From positions 124,001 through 188,000 of the forward strand of contig CANXME010002522.1 of NCBI GenBank assembly GCA_948144175.1: a DNA stretch of 64,000 nucleotides, written 5' to 3'. Position numbers and translations under genes: made by a program. A model generated the notes under the pieces. The model worked only from the letters and a program-made list of their open reading frames with translations. It was not told the origin of the DNA and made no database searches. This DNA comes from Closterium sp. NIES-65. Its lineage: Eukaryota; Streptophyta; Zygnematophyceae; Desmidiales; Closteriaceae. Of this stretch, positions 54,201 through 64,000 are shown piece after piece. How positions within the stretch are numbered: the first letter of the stretch is position 1; each line of letters starts with the position of its first letter.

Positions 54201-57183
54201 GGTAGGGGAAGAGACGGTAGAAGGGGACTGACTCGTCGAACGTGACGTCCTGGGAGGACAGAACACGACGAGAGGAGGGGTGGTAAAACTGCCACCCTGG
54301 GGCGTCAATGGGGAAGCCAAGGAAGACACAGGGAGCAGCACGGGGGGACAGCTTGTCTGCAGACAAGTCGCGGACAAACGCCCGAGATCCCCAGACACGG
54401 AACACAGACGCATCGCCAACCTTCCCTGTCCACAGCAAGACTGGGGACATCGCAGGCCGAGAGACCCGGGGGTGAAGGTTGAGCTGATGCGCCGCGTACC
54501 TCACAGCAAACGGCCACAGAAAATGGGGGGCAGCCGCATGCATCATGGACGTACGAGCGACATCCATGACCATGCCAATGCGGCGCTCAGCAATCCCATT
54601 TTGCTGTGGGGAGTCCGGAAGCGTGAAGGTCTGGCGGATCCCCCGTGCACGACAGTAGTCTCGCAGAAGGCGAGAAGAGAACTCTCCGCCTCTGTCAGAG
54701 TGCAGACGCAGAACAGGAAAGTCCGAGCCGAAGCTCTTCCTGAGCTGGAGACGAGCCTCGCGGATCCAGTCGATCAGCACCTCAGTGACCGCACCCTTGC
54801 TGCGCAAGGGGAGGACTGTGGTGTAACGCGAGTAGTCGTCAACCACTAACAGGAAGTAGCGCTCGTAATCTTGCCCACGGACGGGGGCTGGGCCCCACAC
54901 ATCCATGTGAAGCGTCTGCAGGGGAGCCTCTGTCGGGGGGAAGTGGGAGGAGTGAGGAGTAGCCCGGAGGCGACCCTCGACACAGGGGACACAGGAAGGT
55001 CCTGGCCCGGAGGGGAGAGGAGGGAGAGACTGGGGAAGACCAGAGACAAGGACACGGGAAGCCATGCTCCGAAGACGGGGCAAGGAGGGGTGGCCAAGAC
55101 GGTGGTGCCACAGGAGAGTCTCGTGAGACAGGAGGCGACAAGAACAGGGGGCAGACTCAGGACCTGACCGGGAAGCAGCAGCAAACACCTGACCTGACGC
55201 AGCTACCCGACCAGACGCAGGGACAGGAGGAGACGAAGTGGTCAGGGTGTAGAGACTCGACCCCGGCCGACGCGAGAACGTGGCCAGGTGTCGGCCTGTG
55301 TCTGCGTCCGTGCAGTGGGTCACCCGTCGCCTCGCAGGAGTGAACTGGTGAACCCCCGCATCCTGTAGGTCCGCACCACTCACCAAGTTCGTAGAGAACG
55401 AGGGAAGGTACAGACCGGACAGGGTGCCCGAAGGGGCAGCCGGACACGGGAGGACAGTGGAGAAGTGAGACAGGACAGGACCCCCAGAGGGGTCAGCAAG
55501 GGAGACCGCAACCGGCCGGCCAAGAGGCGTAAGGGTAGTGCGGTCTCGAAAGAAGGAGCGAGAAGCCCCAGAGTCAAGTGTGAAAGTGAGGGAGGACGAG
55601 GGCGACGCAGTACCTGAGAGCGCAGTCTCACCAGCACCTGAGAGCGCAGTCTCACTAGTACCTGAGAGCGCAGACGCACTGGCACCTAGAGCAGCAGCCT
55701 CACAAGTACCTAGCGCAGCAGTACCAATGCCCGGGTCGGGCTGGAAACACCGGTAACCCTCATTCTCCTCACTATAAGTCACAGCATACATAGCAGAAAG
55801 GATAGCATCAAAATCAAGATCAAAGATCGCTACACCAGCCCTAAGGAGCTCATCCCAGCGAGGGATCTCACTAGCCCCGGGGAACTGCTGACGCCAAGCG
55901 TCCGTGAGGCGGCCAAAGCAGCGCTGGGTGGAGTGGGCACCCCCACACTGCTCACCCGCGCGGTCGCTGGAACGAAGAACGTAGGCGCAGGGACCAGTAC
56001 CCCCACCCCTCTGACGCGCAGCGTACCACTCACGAAGCTGCTGAGGCGGAGGGATGTCCCGCGAACGCTGCTGCTGCTGCCGCTGCGAGCGCTGGGCACC
56101 ACCACCGCCGCTCCGCTGCTGGGTACCACCACGACCAGCTCCACCTCCTCCACCACCACCGCCTCCTCCGCCGCCGCCTCCACTGCCTCCACCTCCACCG
56201 CCTCCGCTCCCGCTGCTGCCTCCACCACCACCGCTGGCACTACCACTACCGTCTCCGCCGCTGCTGCCACCACCACCACCACCACCACCACTACTCCCGC
56301 CGCCACCCCCACTCCCTCCGCCGCCTCCGCCGCCACCGCCACCGCCCCCTCCAGCTCCGCCCGCGCCCTTGCCCCCCTTGCCCTTGCTAGAGCGACGTCT
56401 CCCACTAGGGGCAGACGCCGCGCCGACCGACTCAAGACCAAGCAGGTCGGCCGCAGCAGCAGAGGCAACAGAGGGCAGCAAGGGGGAAGGAGAGCACCCC
56501 TCAAAGATGGGGGTGCGAGGGTCACCACGAGAGGCACCTACAGCGACTATGCTCTTCTCCGCTGCGAGGAGGGCCTTCTCGAGGAGGTCGACGGTGAGAG
56601 TGGTGGGACAGACTGCGAGAAAGTGGTCCCTGACTACGCGGAGGGAGTCAGGGAGGCGCGCGACTACGTAGTAGAGAGTGATGTACATGGGGGGGGGGTT
56701 CTTAGCGCAGAACTCAGCAGGAAGGGCGGCGCGGTAGCGAGTGTCACTAGTGCGGAGGTGCGTAATGAGGTCAGTGACAGTGGGAAAGACAGAGAGGTCA
56801 GGAAAGAGGTAGGGAAGCATGAGACGGCTCAGTGCAGCAGTGGCAGGGGAGGAGTAGCGCGCAACTACAGCGTCGTACAAGGTCTGAGCACTCTTGTACT
56901 GACTAAAGTGCGCACGCTCAGAGGTAGGGAGGTGGCGACGCACAGCAAGACGTGCAGCAGCATCGCGGGTGGCCCACTGAGAGCGGACAGTGGGATCAGC
57001 ATCGGCAGCAGGAGCAGGAGAGGCGCCAGAGGTGAGGTCAAAGAGAGAAAGGCTGTCAGCTCTGTCGCACTGTAAGAAAAGCTGCAGGTCGTCTAGCCAG
57101 ACCTCAAAATCAATGGCTCGACCCTCGGCGTCAAAGGCTAGGACACTAGGGGTGGCCATGATGACGACAGCGAAGCAGTGCAA
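51230..57183 (-). pseudogene. Copia gag-pol region
   Basis: Domain order is gag, protease (DSGASRSFF), GAG-pre-integrase (HHRLGHPS), integrase (DDYSRY, then HSDRGGEF), reverse transcriptase (YVDDLVFA) and RNase H with an ADASWADD start. INT before RT identifies Ty1/Copia. Gag holds a Gly-rich segment of roughly 90 residues. A long Gly/Ala/Pro-rich linker lies between INT and RT. Treated as a fossil with about one break. Confidence 0.92.
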
Positions 57184-58213
57184 GCAGTAGGGAAAGAGGG
57201 CGCAGTGACAGAGGGACTGTGCTCACCAGGCAGGGCAAGTCGTGCAGCTCAGCAGAAAGGCGGATCGACTCCCGGGCAGCTCGGCAGCTGTGGGGCGGCT
57301 CGGGTGCTGCTGGGCGGCTCGGCCGCTGCTGGGCGGTCCGGCTGCTGCTGGGCGGCTCGGCTGCTGCTGGGCGGCTCGGCTGCGGCTGGGCGGTCCGGCT
57401 GCTGCTGGGCGGCTCGGCTGCTGCTGGGCGGTCCGGCTGCTGCTGGGCGGCTCGGCTGCTGCTGGGCGGCTCGGCTGCTGCTGGGCGGGCCGGCTGCAGT
57501 GCAGCGGCGGGGCCTGGACAGAGGCCGGCGGGGCCGGGACAGGTGCAGTGGCGGGCCGGGAAAGGTGCAGCGGCGGGCCGGGACAGGTGCAGCGGTGGGC
57601 CGGGACAGGTGCAGTGGCGGGCCGGGACAGGGGACGGCGGGGCCGGGTGTGCAGTGGCGGGGCCGTCAGGGTGCAGCGGCGGGCCGTCAGCAGGTACAGC
57701 GGCGGGCCGTCAGGGTGCAGCGGCGGGCCGTCAAAAGGTGCAGCGGCGGGCCGTCAAAAGGTGCAGCGGCGGGCCGTCAGGGCTCAGCGGCGGGCCGGGA
57801 AGGTGCAGCGGCGAGGCCGGGAGAGGGGACGGCGGGGCCGTGACAGGAAACGGCGGGGCCGGCAGAATGCAGCGGCGGGCCGTAAAAAAAAGGGACGGCG
57901 GGGCCGTCAAAAACGGGGCCCGCGGCCGCGACGAAGCGGCCGCGTGGCCGATTCGAGGGCGGCGGGGCACAGCCGGGCCGAGAGGGCGGCGCGGCGCGGC
58001 CGTAAAGCCCGCGCGACGTGGGCCCGAGCCGCGTGCGCTAAAAAAAAATTTTCGCGCGCTACTCGCGGGGGGCCCACAAAGGCAGCGGGAAATGCACTAA
58101 GGGGGGAGGGGGGGGGAGCGCGCCTCGGGGAGAGTAGGGCGCTCCGGGCAGAGAGAATATCGTGGGTGGGCCCAAAAAAAAATCGGTCCTTAAGAGGGAC
58201 CCGCTCTATACCA
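57184..58213 (-). other. Copia 5' leader with GC-rich tandem repeats
   Basis: About 1 kb between LTR and gag. It holds GCTGCTGGGCGG-type units (57290-57500) and GTGCAGCGGCGGGCCGTCA-type units (57490-57900). No coding sequence. Confidence 0.85.
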
Positions 58214-58350
58214 TGTGAAGATAGGTAAACAGGAATGAAATGACTGAGTCAGGAATTGGTACAAAAGGGAAACCTAATTGTGTTGTACCCCTTATGGGAT
58301 ACCCCACTGTAGCCTACACAAACAGGTAAGCTATATGTTCTGACAGCGAA

Positions 58351-59797
58351 TCCGGTGGCTCAGGATTTTTTCGGGCTCGATGATCGGCTCCGATGCAGGG
58401 CGGGTCATGGATGGCGGGCGGTGGCGAGGCAGTTGGCTTGTGGTTGGGATGTATGGGCGAAGCAAGCTGACGTGGAACGAAGGGTTGATGTACCAGTTGG
58501 TCGGTAACAGTAGGTGCGCGGTTACTGGTGTGATCATGTGGCTGATTTGGAATGGGCCACAATAGCGCGGTCGAAGTTTTGGTACGTGGGCAGTCGCAGA
58601 TTTTGCGTGTCGAGCAATACGTAATCCCCTGACTGGTATGTGACTGGGCGGCGGTGGCGGTCAGCATTGCGCTTAGCGATGACGTTCGCTTTTTTAATTT
58701 CTTCTGCGGCTCTAGTGCGGGCAACTTGCAGAATTTTGACAAATTGCTGTACACCTGGTGTTGGGTTGTCCGGACTCGGCGTCATGGGCACTGTATGATT
58801 TTGCCCGTAGCTCAGGTAGAAGGGGGACTGCTGCGTGGTCGCTGACGTGGCGTTGTTGTACGCGAACTCAATCAGCGGCAGCTGCTGCTCCCAAGTCGTG
58901 GGGTCATCGTACATGGCATGAATCAACTGCTCCATCGTCTGATTCGTCCGCTCCATTTGACCGTCGGTCTTGGGGTGGTACGACGAACTGAACTGTAGCC
59001 TGGTCCCGAACTGCTCCCAGAGGTTCTTCCAGAAGTTGCTGGTAAACTTCGTGTCCCTGTCGCTGATAATCGTTGCTGGTCTCCCGTGCAGGCGAACAAC
59101 GGCTGCGATGAACAGACGAGCGGTCTCCTCGGCTGAGATCGACTTTTTGCACGCAGCGAAGTATGCCATCTTCGTCAACCTGTCCACGACGACCATCACC
59201 GCGTCGTTACCCCCAGGGTTCGAAGGTAAAGTCCATGGTAACTTGCTGCCAGGCGCACTCGGGCGGTGGTATCGGCTGCAATTGACCCGCCTTCCGCTTC
59301 CTCGAGCTCTTCATTACCTGACACGTGGGGCACAAGCCCACGTGCTGCTGCACGTTGGTCAACAGCTCCGGCCAGTAGTAATACCGCTGCAGTTGCTGTC
59401 GCGTTTTTTCTACCCCAAAATGTCCCGAGGTAATCACGTCGTGTGCCTCCTGCAGTAGCAGCTCCCTCAGTAGTGAGTACGCGGGTACCCAGATGCGGTT
59501 TGTGCCTGTTTTTACGTAGTAAACTCCTTTAGCTTCTGCCAGTTGCTGTGAATTTCCGGTCGTGAAAAATGGGTTGGTGCGGTATCCGTGGGTGAATAGG
59601 CCTGTTAAAAGCGGGTTGGTTTGGACGAGTAGGATGGCATGGAGTTGGGCGTTAGGGCGAGTAAGTGCGTCGGCGATGTTGGAGGCGCCTTTCTTGTACG
59701 TAACAGTGTAGTGGAAGTTGGACTCGAGGTAGTCCAACCAGCGAATCTGTCGCGGATTGAGGTTTGGTTGGGCGCGTAGGTACTGTAGTGATCGGTG
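58351..59797 (-). pseudogene. Gypsy integrase region
   Basis: Contains the zinc-binding HHCC part (SGHFGVEKTRQQLQRYYYWP, then CPTCQ), the catalytic core (VVDRLTKMAYF, SDRDTKFTSNFW, YHPKTDGQMERTN) and the start of the C-terminal domain before the Copia insertion. RNase H lies on its far side, split by the TRIM-like element. Confidence 0.9.
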
Positions 59798-59802
59798 GTC
59801 TA

Positions 59803-61097
59803 TGTCAAAATAAGCGAGAGTGAGCTAAGTTTTAACTAGGGCCTAGGCTTAGGAGCCTAGGCCCAACTTAGGTATCGAGTGAGTTTGGGCAAGGGTGAGA
59901 GGATCGAGGAAGTTGGAAAGGAGAAAAGATGGGTTTCACTATAGGTTCAAGGAACATATAGCATAGGAAACAAATGAAATTGGTGCACCACCTACAAAGC
60001 ACAATAACTACACTACAACTACAAGCAGTTATAAAATATGTCAATTATATTTCGACACGCCCCCATAAGTGCTTGTAGGTAGAAGTATAGTTACGCCCCC
60101 TGAGGGGGTACACCATGCAAAATAACAAGCAACAGCAGGTACTGCAGGCGGGCTAACTCTGGATGGTCACCCACTCCATCTCCTCACCCTCCTCCTTCCC
60201 CTCCCCCACACTGCTGCAGGAGCAGCAGAGAGGGGGGGGAAAGAGGAGAGGTGGAGGGACGGGTGCTGGTTGCCTCACACCCGCCACCTCGGTGCCAATC
60301 CCCCTTCTCCCCCACACCCTCACACCCTCCCCCCCAGCGGCAGCTGCAGCAATGGGAACGAAAGGAGGAGGAGGGGAAGGGAAGGAAATGACCCAAAACT
60401 CCAACACCCGCCACCCCCATACCCTCCTCCCCACGGCTGCAGGGAGACAAAGGAGGAGGGGGGTGGGCGGGAAGAAAGCCGCAGAGCGGCTACTATATGT
60501 TGGCGCAGGTAGGTCAGGGGCGGCTGCAGTGAGGACGGGTGCGGAAAGGCCCGTCGCGTGCCAAGGGGCGCACGACGGGTAAGTTTAAGAGTAGGGCCCG
60601 TTCGTGTGCCTCGGGGCGCACGACGAGCAGGGCACCGTCGCGTGCCACGGGGCGTACGACGGGCAGGTTTAGGGCACCGTCGTGTGCCACGGGGCGCGCG
60701 ACGGGCAGAGAAAGAGTCACACGCCAACCGGGGGCGGGACTAGAAGAAAATCGCCACGCGCCCTAGGCGCGCGACCGGAAAAGTAGCAGCGGAAGCTTAA
60801 GGCGGGCCCACACAGGCCAGATCGAAACGTGCTCTGAATCCATGTCAAAATAAGCGAGAGTGAGCTAAGTTTTAACTAGGGCCTAGGCTTAGGAGCCTAG
60901 GCCCAACTTAGGTATCGAGTGAGTTGGGGCAAGGGTGAGAGGATCTAGGAAGTTGGAAAGGAGAAAAGATGGGTTTCACTATAGGTTCAAGGAACATATA
61001 GCATAGGAAACAAATGAAATTGGTGCACCACCTACAAAGCACAATAACTACACTACAACTACAAGCAGTTATAAAATATGTCAATTATATTTCGACA
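59803..61097 (-). mobile_element. TRIM-like non-autonomous LTR element in Gypsy RNase H
   Basis: 1295 bp. LTRs of 255 bp at 59803-60057 and 60843-61097 (TGTC...GACA) differ at about 2 sites, and a 5-bp duplication GTCTA flanks the element (59798-59802, 61098-61102). The primer site (TGGATTCAGAGC) and purine tract (TATGGGGGCG) point to minus orientation. The interior (785 bp) has no retroviral gene. It holds about four 48-bp GC-rich repeats near 60545-60710. Recent, but a little older than the Copia copy. Confidence 0.93.
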
Positions 61098-61102
61098 GTC
61101 TA

Positions 61103-62940
61103 TCCGTACTGTCACGTCGGTGCCAATCAGGTAACACCGCCAAACCTTGAACGCGTGCACGATCGCCAACATTTCGCGGTCGTGTATCGGGTAGTTGCGT
61201 TCGGGCGGGTGCAGCTTGCGGGACTCGTACGCGATTGGCTGGAGGCCGTTCCCAAAATCGTGCAACAGTACTGCTCCCACAACGATGTCAGTTGCGTCAG
61301 TGACGAGCTCGAACGGACGGTGTGGGTCTGCGATGTGAAGCACGGGCGGTGAGCACAAAATGTTTTTGAGGGCCGAGAAGGCAGCTTGCTCTTTCTCCCC
61401 CCACGTGTACTCAACCCCCTTCCTCAGCAGGTCCGTCAGCGGGGCAGTCAGCTTCGCCATGTCGGGGACGAACCGGCGCACGTAGTTGACGAACCCCAAA
61501 AATCTTTGCAACTCGGTCAAGTTGGTCGGTGCGTGCCATGCTTGAATCGTCGCAATTTTCTTCGGGTCTATTTCCACTCCTACGGCTGAAACAACGTGTC
61601 CCAAATATTTCAGGCGGTCCTGTAAAAACTGACACTTAGACGCTTTTGTCAGTAGGCGGTTCTCACTCAGTATTTTAAAAACTGCTTCAATGTCCTGCAA
61701 GTGCTGTGCTCTGTCCGGGCTGTAAATCAGTATGTCGTCCAGGTATACTATGACGCACTTATCTAAGAGCGGGCGGAAGGCTTCGTTCATGGTCATTTGA
61801 AAAGTGGTGGGGGCGTTGGTCAGTCCGAAGGGCATGATGGTGTATTCGAAGGATTCGTAGCGTGTTCGAAATGCGGTCTTAGGGCAGTCGGGCGGATTGA
61901 CGCGAATCTGGTGGTAACCCCCTCGGAGGTCGATTTTCGAGAAAACCCGGGCTGTGCGCAGTTGGTCGATCAGTTCGTCGGCTCGCGGGATGGGGTAACG
62001 GGATTTGATGGTAACCCTGTTCAGTGCTCTGTAATCTATGCACATGCGAAATCCCCCGTCCTTTTTTGGTGTGAACAGTATCGGTGCTGCGAACGGTGAC
62101 AAACTAGGGCGAATGAACTCCTTCTCGAGCAGGTAATCGAGCTGCTTCCTCAATTCGTCCAGTTCGGGCTGGGTCAGTCGGAACTGTCACTGTACTGTTG
62201 GTTGTGCCCCCGGTTCTAGCTCTATCGTGTGGTCGTGCGGTCGCTGAGGTGGCAGTCCCGTCGGTAAATCGTCCGGGAAAATGTCGCTGTACTGCTTCAA
62301 CAATGCTGCCGGATCACTCGGTACGTCGGCTAGCAGTTTCTGTAAATCCCCTCCTTTGTCTGCTACCTCGGCTTCCCGAATGTCGACTGCGTACACGTTA
62401 ACTCCTACCGCTACGGCGCGTTTCATCGTGATCGCGTTGACCCGCACCGACAAAGACTCAGGTGAGCCCCAGCGAGGTAAGACGATGTTGTTACCGTTCA
62501 CTCGCACGGTGCAGTCTTCGTCGTCCAGTCGATTCGCGGGTTGTGTCGTCGCAGCCAATCACGGGCGAGTAAAATATCGGTTCCGTCGAGGGTCGTCGCG
62601 AGCATTTCCTGGCTAAACGTGAAGTTACCCCCACATCGAATTCGAACCCGGTCTAAGCGTTCCCGTATTGCCAGCGGCGTGCCGTCTACCAGTCTTGCGT
62701 CGATCTCAGGTAAACATCTGTCCAGTCACAGTCGCAGTTTTCGTGTTGTGGCAGTGTTGATGAGGCTGTGGCTGGCTCCCCCGTCTACAAAGATTTTTAC
62801 TAAGTCTGTCCCGATTTTCCCACTAAGCAGTATGGGGCTGTCTACCGTAGTACCCTCCTTATTCGGTCGGGTGTGGTCCATTGCAAGAACCGGCACAATC
62901 ACTTGGTGAGGGTCGGTTGGGTCGAGCGAGCGGCGTGACC
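61103..62940 (-). pseudogene. Gypsy protease and reverse transcriptase region
   Basis: RT motifs are FTPKKDGGFRMCIDYRALN, SKIDLRGGYHQIR, MPFGLTNAPTTFQ and VYLDDILIYSPD, then the RNase H start (FELVTDAT). The protease part lies at about 62560-62900 (VDGGASHSL). Fossil, broken. Confidence 0.9.
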
Positions 62941-64000
62941 TTTCAGTAGAGGGCCCGTCTGCTACCGACTCCCAGTGTTTCCCTGCTGCTTGGACTGCTT
63001 CTGCTGCTCAGCTTCCCCCTTTCCCTTAGTGTTTTCTGGGCATTCGCTCTTGCGATGTCCCTGCCGATTGCACGCAAAGCAACGCCCTTTGAATGGTGCG
63101 ACAGCGGCATTTGCGGTGACGGCACGTATCGTGGCGCCCTCGTTCGTCCCACGAGGCCGATGTCCCCAATGGCTGCTTCCGTAGGACCCCGGTCTCGGTC
63201 GACGGAAGAAATCGAGTTTCTCTGCCATAGCGAGAATTTCTTGAAAGTCGGTGACGCCGCGAAGTTGGATTTGAGCGATCTCCTGCTTCAGGCCGCCGAT
63301 GTAGCGGTCGATGCACTCACTCTCGTGCATATATCCCACCTGCTCGCATAGCGCCAGAAATCTGCTCGTGTAGTCTTGGACGGAACCGAGTTGGCGCCAA
63401 GTGCGGAGCTTCTGTCGCGCCGTGATCGAAGCCGCGATTGGCTCGAAACAAGCGTGCAGACCTGCGCACCACGCGTCCCACGTGCGATACTGGGGCACCT
63501 CCACGAAATACGACAGCGCCCAGGGTCCGGTTTGTCCTTCCCATGCCGGTAGAGTCGCGTAGTCCACCGGCTTCGTGACGATGACGCGCCACCAGTCCAT
63601 GGCGGGTCCTCGCAGCAACGACACGGCGTAATGAATCTTCGCCGTATCCTCCGAGACGTAGTTCGCGTCGAAGAAAACGTTCAACGTGAAGAGCCACGCC
63701 TGACTGGTAGGACCACCCCGCTTGTCAGAATGTTATCTTATGTTCTAGCCTGTAGTGGGGTGCTCTATAGCGAGTACAACCCTTCTAGGGTTTGCTATTT
63801 GTATCCTCATTCTTGCTAGTTCAAACCCTTCTTTCTTCTAATTTTGTCACCGTTGACTTGGGTCAAAACATGGCAGACGCTGCGGCTTTAGCGGCATCGG
63901 CGACGGAAGAGTTGATCCGCCGGCCGGCACTGAGATCGTGACTTGAGGTTGAGTCCTGGCCGCATTCGTCGCGTCGGGGTGTTTCGTGCCGTAGTCGTCG
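62941..64000 (-). pseudogene. Gypsy gag region
   Basis: Retrotransposon gag domain (AKIHYAVSLLRGPAMDWWR; LCEQVGYMHESECIDRYIGG) and a CCHC knuckle. A solo LTR splits it near its N-terminal side and it runs off the window edge. Confidence 0.88.
63723..63849 (+). mobile_element. Solo LTR related to the Copia LTR
   Basis: 127 bp, TGTCAG...GTCA, interrupting the Gypsy gag region. It aligns with the reverse complement of the 132-bp Copia LTR (shared TGTCAGAA, AGTGGGGT, GTACAAC). Flanks CCGCT and CCGTT are a likely 5-bp duplication with one change. No internal region remains. Confidence 0.7.

Larger units (their letters stand above)
50894..58345 (-). mobile_element. Ty1/Copia element with near-identical LTRs, nested in the Gypsy element
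   Basis: 7452 bp. LTRs of 132 bp at 50894-51025 and 58214-58345 appear identical, and a 5-bp duplication GCGAA lies at 50889-50893 and 58346-58350. A tRNA-Met-like primer site (TGGTATAGAGCGGG) follows the 5' LTR and a purine tract precedes the 3' LTR. It interrupts the chromodomain region of the Gypsy element. Identical LTRs mean a very recent insertion. Coding capacity looks nearly whole, with about one break. Confidence 0.95.
50415..64000 (-). mobile_element. Ty3/Gypsy chromovirus, interrupted by nested elements, extends past window
   Basis: Minus-strand order is gag with a CCHC knuckle (CFACNRQGHRKSEC), protease, reverse transcriptase (YLDD), RNase H, integrase with HHCC and catalytic core, and a chromodomain (EFLIRWKDRTPTEDSW). 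A likely 3' LTR of 283 bp (50415-50697, TG...CA) abuts a C/G-run polypurine tract. The 5' LTR is outside the window. It is broken by three nested insertions (Copia, TRIM-like element, solo LTR) and a few further breaks. Older than its Copia passenger. Confidence 0.88.

Noticed and set aside
54280-56671. Plus-strand frames of 190-380 codons inside the Copia element
   Set aside because: Antisense shadows of the GC-biased gag-pol region.

Overview
The window looks like nuclear DNA of a green plant-lineage organism, most likely a streptophyte alga. It holds spliced homologues of a plastid-envelope ion channel (PEC/POLLUX-like), a plant-type histidine phosphotransfer protein (AHP) and plant-style LTR elements. 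The genes carry many GT-AG introns and the intergenic DNA is full of mini- and microsatellites. The species is an inference; no marker gene settles it. I found no rRNA, tRNA or CRISPR array.

Layout. 1-4.4 kb: part of a Gly/Ala/Gln-rich gene with half a RING finger, carrying a long CAG tract and a 22-bp minisatellite. 5.7-8.3 kb (-) and 11.9-16.4 kb (+): two divergent DUF829/TMEM53-like genes. Between them, 9.5-10.2 kb (-), lies a protein with two double-stranded-RNA-binding-like domains. 17.6-18.5 kb (+): a small membrane protein. 19.2-21.1 kb (+): a six-exon AHP. 21.8-23.0 kb (-): an intronless Ser/Thr kinase. 23.6-29.5 kb (-): the ribosome-assembly factor MRT4. 30.7-49.3 kb (-): the PEC-type channel, 20 phase-consistent exons. 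49.6-64 kb: a nest of transposable elements. A Gypsy chromovirus carries a young Copia element, a short TRIM-like element and a solo LTR. It sits against a PIF/Harbinger-like MITE. A hAT-like MITE lies in a PEC intron.

The striking feature is how the genes are built. In PEC and MRT4 most exons exist as one complete copy plus one to about nine extra full or partial copies beside it, usually keeping a splice site. At least four minisatellites are tandem copies of a 5' splice junction. About a dozen junctions between local direct repeats carry an 18-20 bp palindrome, TTTTGAG-NNNN-CTCAAAA, whose centre varies (TCGA, ACGT, GCGC, AATT) yet stays self-complementary. I read this as a local duplication process that leaves a palindromic scar, or an assembly artefact that imitates one. 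It is the strongest candidate here for something undescribed.

The host genes do not form an operon or an evident pathway. PEC (plastid ion transport), AHP (cytokinin phosphorelay) and MRT4 (60S subunit assembly) are housekeeping or signalling genes of independent function.
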